In this document: positions 1-10,400 of the stretch, piece after piece | Numbering within the stretch: the stretch's first letter is position 1 | Layout: every line of letters starts with the position of its first letter | Assembly (NCBI RefSeq): GCF_026212465.1 | Contig: NC_080051.1 | Coordinates: 2,815,001 to 2,879,000, forward strand | DNA: 64,000 bases | Origin: Amaranthus tricolor | Taxonomy: Eukaryota; Streptophyta; Magnoliopsida; Caryophyllales; Amaranthaceae | Direction of reading: 5' to 3' | The notes under the pieces: generated by a model | The model's database searches: none | Told to the model about the DNA's origin: nothing | What the model saw: the letters and a program-made list of their open reading frames with translations, nothing else | Translations under genes and position numbers: made by a program

Positions 1-2557
1 TGAACAGGGATCAATGATCAATGAAGAATGAACGACAAAGAATGAACAGGGATCAATGATCAATGACGAATGAATGAGGAAGAATGAACAAGGATCAATG
101 ATCAATGAAGAATGAACAATGAAGCATGAACAAGGATCAATGATTAATGACGAATGAACGATGAAGAGTGAACAAAGATCAATTATCAATGACGAATGAA
201 CGAGGAAGAATGAACAATGATCAATGATCAATCAAGAATGAACAATGAAGAATAAACAAAGATCAATGATCATTGAAGAATAAACGATGAAGAATGAACA
301 AGGATCAATGATCAATGAAGAATGAACGATGAAGAATGAACAAGGATCAATGATCAATGAAGAATGAACGATGAAGAATGAACAAGGATCAATGATCAAT
401 GAAGAATGAACGATGAAGAATGAACAAGGATCAATGGTCAATGACGAATGAACGATGATGAATGAACAAGGATCAATGATCAATGAAGAATGAACGATTA
501 AGAATGAACAAGGATCAATGATCAATGAAGAATGAACGATGAAGAATGAACAAGGATCAATGATCAATGAAGAATGAACAAGGATCAATGATCAATAAAG
601 AATGAACGATGAAGAATGAACAAGGATCAATGATCAATGACGACTGAACGATGAAGAATGAACAAAGATCAATGATCAATGAAGAATGAACGATGAAGAA
701 TGAACAAGGATCAATGATCAATGAAGAATGAACGATGAAGAATGAACAAGAATCAATGATCAATGAAGAATGACCGATGAAGAAAGAACAAGGATCAATG
801 ATCAATGAAGAATGAACGATGAAGAATAAACAAGGATCAATGATCATTGAAGAATGAACAAGGATCCATCGTCAATAAAGAATGAAAAAGGATCAATGAT
901 CAATGACGAATGGACGATGAAGAATGAACAAGGATCAATGATCAATGAAGAATGAACGATAAAGAATGAACAAGGATCAATGATCAATGAAGAATGAACG
1001 ATGAAGAATAAACAAGGATCAATGATCAATGACGAATAAACGATGAAGAATTAACAAGGATCAATGATCAATGAAGAATGAACGATGAAGAATGAATAAG
1101 GATCAATGATCAATGAAGAATGAACGATGAAGAATGAACAAGGATCAATGATGTATGACGAATGAACGATGAAGAATGACCAAGAATCAATGATCAATGA
1201 AGAATGTACAATGAAGAATGAAGAAGGATCATTGATCAATGAAGAATGAACGATGAAGAATAAACAAGTATCCATGATAATTGAAGAATGAACAAGGATC
1301 CATCGTCAATAAAGAATGAACAAGGATCAATGATCGATGACGAATGAACGATGATGAATGAACAGGGATCAATGATCAATGAAGAATGAACGACGAAGAA
1401 TGAACAGAGATCAATGATCAATGACGAATGAATGAGGAAGAATGAACAAGGATCCATGATCAATGAAGAATGAACAATGAAGCATGAACAAGGATCAATG
1501 ATTAATGACGAATGAACGATGAAGAGTGAACAAAGATCAATTATCAATGACGAATGAACGAGGAAGAATGAACAATGATCAATGATCAATCAAGAATGAA
1601 CGATGAAGAATAAACAAAGATCAATGATCATTGAAGAATGAACGATGAAGAATGAACAAGGATCAATGATCAATGAAGAATGAACGATGAAGAATGAACA
1701 AGGATCAATGATCAATGACGAATGAACGATGAGGAATGAACAAGGATCAATGATCAATGAAGAATGAACGATGAAGAATGAACAAGGATCAATGATCAAT
1801 GACGAATGAACGATGAAGAATTAACAAGGATCAATGATCAATGTAGAATGAACAAGGATCAATGATCAATGAAGAATGAACGATGAAGAATCAACAAGGA
1901 TCAATGATCAATGACGAATAAACGATGAAGAATTAACAAGGATCAATGATCAATGAATAATGAACGATGAAGAATGAACAAGGATCAATGATCAATGACG
2001 AATGAACGATGAACATTGAATAAGGATCAATGATCAATGAAGAATGAACGACGAAGAATAAACAAGGATCAATGATCATTGAAGAATGAACAAGGATCCA
2101 TCGTCAATAAAGAATGAAAAAGGATCAATGATCAATGACGAATGGACGATGAAGAATTAACAAGGATCAATGATCAATGAAGAATGAACGATGAAGAATG
2201 AACAAGGATCAATGATCAATGAAGAATGAAAGATGAAGAATAAACAAGGATCAATGATCAATGACGAATAAACGATGAAGAATTAACAAGGATCAATGAT
2301 CAATCAAGAATGAACAATGAAGAATGAACAAGGATCAATGATCAATGAAGAATGAACGATGAATAATGAACAAGGATCAATGATCAATGAAGAATGTACA
2401 ATGAAGAATGAACAAGGATCAATGATCAATGAAGAATGAACGATGAAGAATAAACAAGTATCCATGATAATTGAAGAATGAACAAGGATCCATCGTCAAT
2501 AAAGAATGAACAAGGATCAATGATCAATGACGAATGAACGATGATGAATGAACAGGG
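1..2557. repeat. 42-bp satellite array, left flank (1,190/1,232-bp HOR)
   Basis: Tandem array with a 42-bp basic unit made of three related 14-mers: aaggatcaatgatc, aatgaagaatgaac and gatgaagaatgaac. Units of 28 bp lacking the third 14-mer are interspersed. A diverged monomer containing ggatccatcgtcaataaag occurs at about 862, 1296, 2094 and 2486, giving spacings of 1,232 bp (862 to 2094) and 1,190 bp (1296 to 2486). This is the same HOR family as the block after the retrotransposons and the right end of the window. The array enters from beyond base 1. Minus-strand open frames here encode only the 14-residue satellite repeat, and I see no gene. Confidence 0.95.
2553..2557. repeat. Left target-site duplication of the compound insertion (caggg)
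   Basis: The 5 bp caggg directly precede the TG of the Cassandra LTR. The identical 5 bp follow the CA of the gypsy LTR at 16643-16647. Removing 2558-16647 restores an uninterrupted satellite unit (gaacagggatcaatgatc) as found in other HOR copies. The duplication therefore brackets both elements together. Confidence 0.9.
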
Positions 2558-2828
2558 TGTAACACCCCGGCCCCTCGGACCGCTGGTGACTACTCATGGA
2601 GACTGTAGACTGGCCCCACAAACCAACACAAGTCTTTCCAACGCACTTTGGCCTCACTCGTGCGCACCCAGGAAAACTTCCCAGGAGGTCACCCATCCTA
2701 AGATTGCTCCCTACCAAGCACGCTTAACTGTGGAGTTCTTAGCAAATGGGCTCCCTAGAAAAGAAGATGCACCTTGTTGATATAAGTAGTCTATCATTCC
2801 TTTTTCAAGCTAGATCTGGGGTATTACA
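2558..2828 (-). repeat. Cassandra 3' LTR
   Basis: The 271-bp LTR starts tgtaacacc and ends ggtattaca on the plus strand, so on the minus strand it runs TGTAATACC...GGTGTTACA. Its outer (U5) edge abuts the duplication caggg with no extra bases, which indicates normal integrase processing of this end. The 5S-like promoter box region lies inside. Confidence 0.92.
2675..2772 (-). promoter_or_regulatory. 5S rRNA-derived pol III promoter region in Cassandra LTR
   Basis: The minus strand resembles plant 5S rRNA, sense to the element. The A-box-like part (AGTTAAGCGTGCTTGG) lies at about 2713-2728 and the C-box-like part (GGATGGGTGACCTCCTGGGA) at about 2678-2697. The first third of 5S and the spacing between the boxes have drifted, so this is a co-opted promoter segment and not a functional 5S gene. 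In the family, such segments are reported to support RNA polymerase III transcription. I infer that here from the conserved boxes. Confidence 0.85.
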
Positions 2829-2843
2829 CTCACCCCCACTTAA
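2829..2843 (-). other. Cassandra polypurine tract
   Basis: On the minus strand this reads TTAAGTGGGGGTGAG, immediately upstream of the 3' LTR TG. It is the expected plus-strand DNA priming site. The last two bases before the LTR are ag on the minus strand (ct on the plus strand, 2829-2830), and they reappear at the fusion junction 3215-3216. Confidence 0.8.
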
Positions 2844-2929
2844 GAATATAACGTCCTCGTTGGACCGTAACTTCAGGATCTTTTCCCCCGCTAGGTGCAC
2901 TGAACACTATCAGCCACGGTCGCAAGGTT

Positions 2930-2941
2930 GCTCTGATACCA
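2930..2941 (-). other. Cassandra primer-binding site (initiator tRNA-Met)
   Basis: The minus strand reads TGGTATCAGAGC, the complement of the 3' end of plant initiator tRNA-Met. It lies two bases inside the 5' LTR. It fixes the element's orientation and marks where minus-strand cDNA synthesis starts. Confidence 0.9.
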
Positions 2942-2943
2942 TT

Positions 2944-3214
2944 TGTAACACCCCGGCCCCTCGGACCGCTAGTGACTACTCATGGAGACTGTAGACTGGC
3001 CCCACAAACCAACACAAGTCTTTCCAACGCACTTTGGCCTCACTCGTGCGCACCCAGGAAAACTTCCCAGGAGGTCACCCAACCTAAGATTGCTCCCTAC
3101 CAAGCACGCTTAACTGTGGAGTTCTTAGCAAATGGGCTCCCTAGAAAAGAAGATGCACCTTGTTGATATAAGTAGTCTATCATTCCTTTTTCAAGCTAGA
3201 TCTGGGGTATTACA
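2944..3214 (-). repeat. Cassandra 5' LTR
   Basis: Second 271-bp LTR copy, differing from 2558-2828 at two sites seen by eye. One falls in the C-box-like segment (acccaacc here, acccatcc in the other copy). Its outer U3 edge is not followed by target DNA. It runs into ctac and then the gypsy LTR. Confidence 0.92.
3061..3158 (-). promoter_or_regulatory. 5S rRNA-derived pol III promoter region, second LTR copy
   Basis: Same 5S-like segment as in the other LTR, 386 bp further on. The A-box-like part is intact. The C-box-like part carries one substitution (minus strand GGTTGGGTGACC). This LTR would drive the full element, so the change could weaken transcription. That is inference only. Confidence 0.8.
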
Positions 3215-3218
3215 CTAC
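3215..3218. other. cDNA-cDNA fusion junction between Cassandra and gypsy (ctac)
   Basis: Four bases separate the Cassandra U3 end (…attaca) from the gypsy U5 end (tgtaacc…). The first two, ct, equal the two bases next to Cassandra's U3 in its own interior (2829-2830). The last two, ac, equal the two bases next to the gypsy U5 in its own interior (12471-12472). Unintegrated LTR-retrotransposon cDNA normally keeps such 2-nt tails until integrase trims them. The junction therefore looks like blunt end-joining of two untrimmed cDNA ends, comparable to a two-LTR-circle junction. Confidence 0.85.
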
Positions 3219-6200
3219 TGTAACCGCCTCGAATTATGAAGGCAAACACTAATTGGAATTTAGTATTAATCAAGCGGAAGCTTACCTTTGCCAACACAAT
3301 TAAGGGGTTACTTAAAGGTTAAACTAATATTCAAGTATAATTCTTGAACCAAACCAAAGCAATATAACGGAAGTCTTAACTGTCCAAAATATAGGAAAAT
3401 TACAACCAAATCGAAATAAGTCCAAAATTCAAATTACATCCTTAAAATAGTCTAAATCTAAACTAATAATCTCTCAAATAAAATAAAGAGATCTAAACAA
3501 AAGGGGAGTCATACTCCAACTCGGGTTCAACTTCCGCTCGCATATCCATTCTCCGTCGAGGTGCCATAGGGGTTTACTCTAAAAACAAAACCATTGGAAA
3601 AACATACAAAGCATAGTATCAGCAAAAAGGCTGAGTATAAACACACTGGTGTCCGTCAAACAAGTTATTAAAATCTTTCTTTTTTTTTTTTTTTATTTGA
3701 GTAAATTCATTTTGAAATATGCTTTTTCATTTGATAAATCATATTATGATTCAAATGAAGTTCAATGGCTCTATAGTAATTTAAAATTCTCATTTTTCAT
3801 TATAAATCATAAGATCTCAATGGATCCAAATCAATTTCAAACTCATATCATAAGTTTACATGGGTACTCTGTGAGTCATCCTGTGACTCGTTTGGTAGTC
3901 GGTCTACCGTCCGCGACATGTCCGGCAAGTGTAACACAATGGTATTGTGAACAATACGCGCTCAGCATTGGTGAGCCGTTTAATCATGCACACAACATTT
4001 GCTGTGGCATATGTACCCGCCATTTAGGCTAAAACATTTTTTTGTACATAATATATATCTTGTAATTTTAATAGCATTTGAAAGTCAAAAATATTAACTT
4101 TCTCCATATGATAAACATCTTTTATTTGCACATAGCAAAACATACTTTATTTGCAACTTAGCAAAATCAAATCATAATATTTCCCACATGGGTAAAACAT
4201 GCTTAGCATAATCATATCATTAAACATAACCTTTGTATTATATTGGGGCATCACTAGCATGTATGGAAATTCATAGTAACAAAAAGTGATTAAAGATCAA
4301 TACGATTTTTTTTTAAGGAAACCACTAAAATGTTTTGTTCCAATCCTTCTTAAAGTAAATATAACTTAAAAGGGTTTTGAAATTCATTCAAAACAACTAG
4401 AATATGATTCATAAGTCTATAAAATCATTAATACAGAAGATTTCATAAAACACTATTTTCTTAAATACGAGATAGTTTTGCCGGTAATAAAATCGATAAT
4501 TGATTTACAAAGTACATATTAATTCTCCAACAAGGCCCAAATTAATCAAGTCATTATAATACCTTATTTAAAATAAATTTAAGTTTGTCCCATCAAGTTA
4601 TAATGGGTTATGCGTATTTATAACGATCTTACAATTATTTTCGACAATTTGGGTATTTACTGTTATTTAAATGGTCTCTTAAATCCGTAAAATTTATAAA
4701 CCGTCTCATTTAAAATTAATTTATACTATGAGGCAGTAGGTTATTAATATAATTATAATTTTTTTTATATAGGTTTATTTTTACCCAAATTTAATTAACA
4801 ATATTACACTTTCTAATAAATAAACATTTTCTATTATTTTGATAAATTAGTAAATAATTAATAATTTATTTTATAAAATTATACCAATGTTCCAGAAGTC
4901 ATATAATATGTTTATTAGGCCATTTGAACTTATAAAACTCATGTATGATGTTTTATTATTTTGTATAGACATTTTATCGATAAATAGTATAAAATAGGTT
5001 TAAAATTATTTGAGTCCGAATAAAATATTATAAAAACTTATATGATATTCCAGAAGCTATTTTAAGGGGTATAAAATTTTAAATAACCATTAAAAATCAT
5101 GTGGAATATTTTTAATAATTAATATCGTTATTTTACCGATAAATCGAATAAAATTTATTTAAGTCCATATATGGTCACGAAAATCCATATAAATTTTTGA
5201 ACATGTATTTACTGCTTATATAAGTGCCTCATAAAATTTTCATGTCCAAAAGACGTCATTTAGTATTTATTTTGTATTTTACCGTTTTCAAACTTACCGA
5301 TTATTAATAACCGAGTAAAAATTATTAAGGTCCTTAAATGTCAACGAAACCTTCCCAAACTCTTACCAATTTTACCTACTGTCCATATGAGTATGTGATA
5401 AAAATTTCAAGTCCATATGTCATTGTTTGGTAATTATTTTATATTTTACCATTTTACAATTTACCATTAACAATTTAACGATTATTCAAAAATTTAAAAA
5501 AAAAATTCCAAACTAAATATATTCTGGCCAAATCTTGTTGGAGACATTATAATATATTTTTATTAATTATTTTTGATGATGAAGAGTTCATCTAATACCA
5601 TGTTTTATAATAAGAGTATTTAACACCTTAAAATCCATTAAAATATCAATTTAACGAATAATCTCAAAAAAAAAATATCCAAGAAATTTTCTTAACATAT
5701 AGCTACTGAAAATTTCTTTTAAAATGAATTTCAAATATTTTCAAATTCATATAATCATTTCCATCACAATAACTTTCACAAAGTAGTGTTAAACATGCCT
5801 TTAAACATACAATAATTTATAAAATCAACATGCATGATGCCCACAATAATAATACATGTAATAAATTATTTCATACTCAAATTTATCATTTTGACATCAT
5901 CTTTCAAGATTTAAGAACTTCTCTTTGGGAATTTTTTTTTTATTTTTTTTTTTTAAAAAAGTTTATACACAAACTTTCCCAACTTGTTCTTAAATCCTTT
6001 AAAAATCACCCCATGTGACATACCTCGACTCCAAGCCTATATAATTATTCCGTAAGCTCCTACGCGTTCTTAGAAGCGGTTCTAACTTCGGGTCCTTGCC
6101 CTTCAAGTCTCAACTCCAACTCTTCAACTAAACATATTGCATTCATCCAAAAATCAATAATAAATTTGGATTTCTAACATGCACTTAACTTTTCCTAGTT

Positions 6201-7388
6201 AGAGTTGTTAGACTAATACTTGTGATGATTTTAACATATTTGGAGTATACTTATTATGTTGAGCAACATACTTAGTTAAGTCCCATAATTTACTTGAATC
6301 CTTTAAGTAACAAAATTTATATGTTTGTGGAAAAACATCGTCTTGCTTTCTATTGTGGCCGATTTTTATAGATTTACAAGTGATGATTTTCTTAGTTTAG
6401 AGATAAAATACTCATTTTATAATGATCTTAGTTTATAGAAAGATTCATGTAAAAAAAAAATGAAAAAAATGTTTTACATGAACAAGTTTTAACAAAACTA
6501 GTGGAATAAAGAAATGAGTATAACTTACTCTATACTTGGTGGATTTCTTCAAGTTTGGTGTCTATGGAAAGCTCTTAAGATGAAGATTATTTTTATGGGA
6601 GATTTGAGTTTATAAACATAAATTTTCAGAAGTTTTAGATGGGTTTTTGAAGAAGATTTGATGAGAAAAGAAGGTGTTTTAGTTATTGAAAGTTTAGAGG
6701 ATTCTAGTGTTTGTTCATGGATGAACTTGGGAGCAATGTGTTGGGATTTATGGCTGAATAACAATTCAGAAAATTGAGTGCTTTTGCTTCAAATATTTGC
6801 CTCTTGCATGCTTGTAATGATGCACAAGCTTTGGGTAGAACAAAAGGGGTTTTGGGTAGTGTGATTGGCTTGAGTGTGTAAGTGAACAAGGAGCTACTAA
6901 GGGGATTTGGGACAGCTATATTAGCTGCTGTTTGGGGCTGATTTGGAGTGTTTTTTGTCCTCAATTTGGTCTATTATGGTATAAGAAAGGTTTATCTAAG
7001 ATAGTTTAAAGTTTGGGTAAAAATTGTTGTACATGTAACAAGTTATGTAACTTGTACTTCATGTTTAAAAATCACTTGTATATGTGAGAAATATTTAATT
7101 TACTCCCATCATGGTTATATAATATGCTTGGGTAATAATTAAATTTTTTTTTTGAACTGTTATGGGTAGTTGCTCAACTTTAAGTTTTACCTCCAAAGTT
7201 TACGTTACTTGTTACGATTCATAATCATGTTACGAATTAACAAGTTTCTTATCATCGTAGAGATTTTTCAAATTACTACCATCACTAATTAAATTATAAT
7301 TAGTAACGAACAAATATATAAGAAAGAAAAAAAAAAAATTAGGCGCTAAAAACGACTAATGAAATCTTCTAACAATACGACTGTTTCA
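3219..7388 (-). repeat. gypsy 3' LTR (4,170 bp)
   Basis: It starts tgtaaccgcc and ends gactgtttca on the plus strand, so the element-sense LTR runs TGAAACAGTC...GGCGGTTACA. It is mostly AT-rich with poly-T/poly-A runs (about 3668, 5935, 6450, 7325). One GC-richer block at about 3870-4030 contains four short hairpins. Short frames inside it (for example 127 codons + at 3649-4032 and 86 codons - at 6704-6964) resemble nothing I know and recur in the other LTR simply because the LTRs are near-identical. I annotate no gene in this 4.2 kb. Confidence 0.95.
3873..3976. other. Cluster of four hairpins in gypsy LTR (copy 1)
   Basis: Four inverted repeats occur in about 100 bp: gagtca/tgactc (3873-3889, loop 5), ggtag/ctacc (3894-3908, loop 5), gtattgt/acaatac (3942-3957, loop 2) and gctca/tgagc (3960-3976, loop 7). 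The palindrome gacatgtc lies at 3915-3922. The block is visibly richer in GC than the rest of the LTR. It lies about 0.65-0.75 kb inside the U5 end, so it may be transcribed. Its function is unknown. Confidence 0.6.
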
Positions 7389-7403
7389 GTCTTCCCTTCT
7401 TAC
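7389..7403 (-). other. gypsy polypurine tract
   Basis: The minus strand reads GTAAGAAGGGAAGAC directly before the 3' LTR TG. This purine run is the expected primer for plus-strand DNA synthesis. It lies about 50 bp downstream of the gag-pol stop codon. Confidence 0.8.
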
Positions 7404-7450
7404 AAGAGTTTCGTCCTCGAAACTAACTCAAACTAATAGTTATAAATACA

Positions 7451-10400
7451 TCACTCAAATAAGTAAGGGTATCTAATTAACATGTCGTCCTCTTTTTCCC
7501 AAGTAGCACTGTCGGCATCCTGTCCACTCCACAGCACTTTCACAAGTGGAATCGTGCGGCTACGGAGTTTTCTAACCTCTCGACCGAGGATCCGCAGGGG
7601 CTTTTCCTCATACTGCAAGCTTTCAACAAGCTGAATTGGCTCATACTGGAGAACATGTGATGGATCAAACACATACCGGCGCAATTGCGACACATGGAAC
7701 ACAATGTGAACCTTAGCTAATTGTGGGGGTAATGCTAACTCATAAGCTACCTCTCCAACTCTACGTAAAATCTCATAGGGTCCAATGTACCGAGGATCAA
7801 GCTTCCCCTGCATTCCGAACCTCTTGATTCCCTTTGTTGGCGAGACTTTAAGGAACACCTTCTCACCGACTTGGAACTCAAGTTTCCTCCTCCTACGGTC
7901 TGCGTAGGATTTCTGTCGATCTTGGGCAGCCTTCATCCGGTCTCTAATGATTCTGACTTGTTCAGCGGTCTCTCTGATCATCTCTGGTCCAACTAGCACA
8001 CCAGACCTCCCGGTATCCCAATAAAGTGGTGTCCTACACCTTTGGCCATACAAGGCCTCATACGGAGCCATACCAATACTACTCTGGTAGCTATTGTTGT
8101 AGGAGAATTCTATTAATGGTAAAATATCCTCCCACGAACACTGAAAATCAAGGGCACATGCCCGAAGCATATCCTCTAGAGTCTGGATGGTCCTCTCCGT
8201 CTGCCCATCTGTAGCTGGGTGAAAAGCGGTGCTGTAATTAAGGGTCGTGCCGAATGCCCTTTGTAGCTCATTCCAAAATCGAGCCACAAATTTTGGATCT
8301 CGATCTGAAACTATTGTCATCGGTATACCATGTAGTCTAAGTACTTCTTTCACATAAGAATCAGCTAATTGTTTTGCTTTCCAAGTTACTTTAGCAGGAA
8401 TAAATCTGGCAGTCTTAGTGAGTCGATCAACAATCACCCAAATAGAATCATTTCCTCTTCTCGAACGGGGCAATCCAACAACAAAGTCCATACTCACTGA
8501 TTCCCACTTCCACTTAGGCACGGGAAGTGGTTGCAACTCCCCCGGAGAGCGCTGGTGGTCAATCTTGACTTGCTGACATACTAGACATCGAGCTATGAAA
8601 TCCTCGACATCCTTCTTCATGTTCATCCACCAAAAGTATTGTTTTAAATCTGCTAGCATCTTATCCCGTCCTGGGTGGACAGAATACATAGTCGAATGTG
8701 CCTCCTTGAGTATTTTCTCTATCAATTCAGGATCTCGGGGCACGCATAACCTTCCCTCTAGATGAATACTCCCATCTTTAGCAATTCTGAAGTCTTTAAC
8801 TGCACCCTTTTCAATACCAATCTTCAACTCTGACAAGAAGTCATCATACTGTTGTAGCTCACGGATCTCCTCATGTAGGCTCAGTGTTGTACTCATAGAA
8901 TTGAGAACGCTGTCGTATGATCCCTTCTTAACCACAATCAATTCTAGCTCCTTCATCTCCACATAAATCTCGTAGGGCACTGAAATTAGTCCATTAATGA
9001 CCATTCTCGGTTTTCGGCTTAAGGCATCTGCTACACGGTTTGCCTTTCCGGGATGATACTCCAAAGTGAGGTCATAATCTTTCATCAATTCTAGCCACCT
9101 TCTCTGCCTCATGTTAAGCTCCTTCTGTGTAAACAGATAAGTCAAACTCTTGTGATCGGTGTAGATCTTGCAAGTAGTGCCGTAGAGATAATGCCTCCAA
9201 ATTTTTAAGGCAAATATGACTCCAGCTAATTCTAAATCGTGCACTGGATAGTTCTTCTCATTTGGCCTCAATTGTCTCGATGCGTAGGCAATCACTTTCC
9301 CCTCTTGCATGAGTACACAACCCAAGCCCTCTAAAGATGCGTCACTGTATACCGTGAACTCTTTCCCATCCTCGGGCAATACAAGCACTGGAGCCGTTGT
9401 CAACCTTTTCTTCAATTCTAGGAAAGCGTCTTCGCACTTTTGTGACCACACAAACTTGGTATTCTTTCGAACCAAACTGGTGATCGGTAGTGCGATCTTA
9501 GAAAACCCATCAACATATCTTCGGTAATAACCTGCCAAACCCATAAAGCTTCTTACCTCAGTTACACTAGTCGGTGCTGGCCAATCAATGATAGTCCTTA
9601 TCTTCTCGGGGTCCACTGTTATGCCATCTTTTGAGATTACATGACCTAGGAAGACAACTCGATCCAACCAGAATTCACTCTTGCTCAACTTCCCATAAAA
9701 GCTTCTTTCCCTCAATCGTGTTAATACCAATCTTAAGTGCTCCTCATGATCTTTCTCTGTCTTAGAGTACACTAAGATATCATCAATGAAAACCACAACA
9801 AATTTATCAAGATAGTCATGGAATGTTCGATTCATCAAGTCCATGAATGCTGCAGGGGCATTGGTTAACCCAAACGGCATCACTCTAAACTCATAGTGCC
9901 CATATCTGGTGCGAAAAGCAGTTTTAGGAATGTCTTCCTCCGCTATCCTCAACTGATGGTAACCAGATCTCAAGTCAATTTTAGAGAAAACTCCGGCTCC
10001 TTTCAAATGGTCAAATAAATCATCAATTCTAGGAAGTGGGTACTTGTTCTTGATGGTGATTTTGTTCAGCTCCCGGTAGTCAATGCATAGCCTCAAAGAC
10101 CCATCTTTCTTCTTCACAAACAACACTGGAGCTCCCCATGGTGATACACTTGGTCTGATAAACCCTTTATCTTGTAACTCCTCGAGTTGGGTTTTTAGTT
10201 CAGCCAACTCAAGTGGTGCCATTCTATATGGTGCCTTTGAAATCGGGCTTGACCCTGGAACTAGGTCAATGTGAAAATCGATCTCTCTCTTTGGAGGTAA
10301 CCCAGGTAGATCATCAGGGAATACATCAGAAAATTCTCGCAATATCAAGATCTGGCTTAAGTCGACCTCCTTGTATGTTGACTCGCTCATGTGGTAGACT

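Larger units (their letters stand above)
2558..3214 (-). mobile_element. Cassandra TRIM retrotransposon, complete (657 bp)
   Basis: Terminal-repeat retrotransposon in miniature. It has two 271-bp direct LTRs (2558-2828 and 2944-3214) with TG...CA ends around a 115-bp interior that holds only a primer-binding site and a polypurine tract. The LTRs contain a stretch derived from 5S rRNA, the hallmark of the plant Cassandra family. The primer site lies beside the right LTR and the polypurine tract beside the left, so the element reads on the minus strand. It has no coding capacity and must depend on proteins from another element. The LTRs differ at two positions that I could see (g/a near 2586, t/a near 2695). 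Its own 5-bp flanks do not match (caggg left, ctact right), because it is fused to the neighbouring gypsy element through a 4-bp junction. Confidence 0.93.

Noticed and set aside
2675..2772. A 5S rRNA gene or pseudogene on the minus strand
   Set aside because: Only the promoter-box region resembles 5S. It lies inside a 271-bp LTR that occurs twice with a primer site and polypurine tract between, so it is part of Cassandra.
2541..3166. Short plus-strand frames across Cassandra
   Set aside because: They run antisense through LTR and 5S-like sequence. Cassandra elements are non-coding.
3649..4032. 127-codon plus-strand frame in the gypsy LTR (repeated at 12949-13284)
   Set aside because: It begins in a poly-T run whose length differs between the LTRs, is antisense to the element, and has no recognisable domain.
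6549..6964. 71- and 86-codon minus-strand frames in the LTR (repeated at 15804-16219)
   Set aside because: They are identical in both LTRs only because the LTRs are young. They overlap each other in different frames and show no domain.
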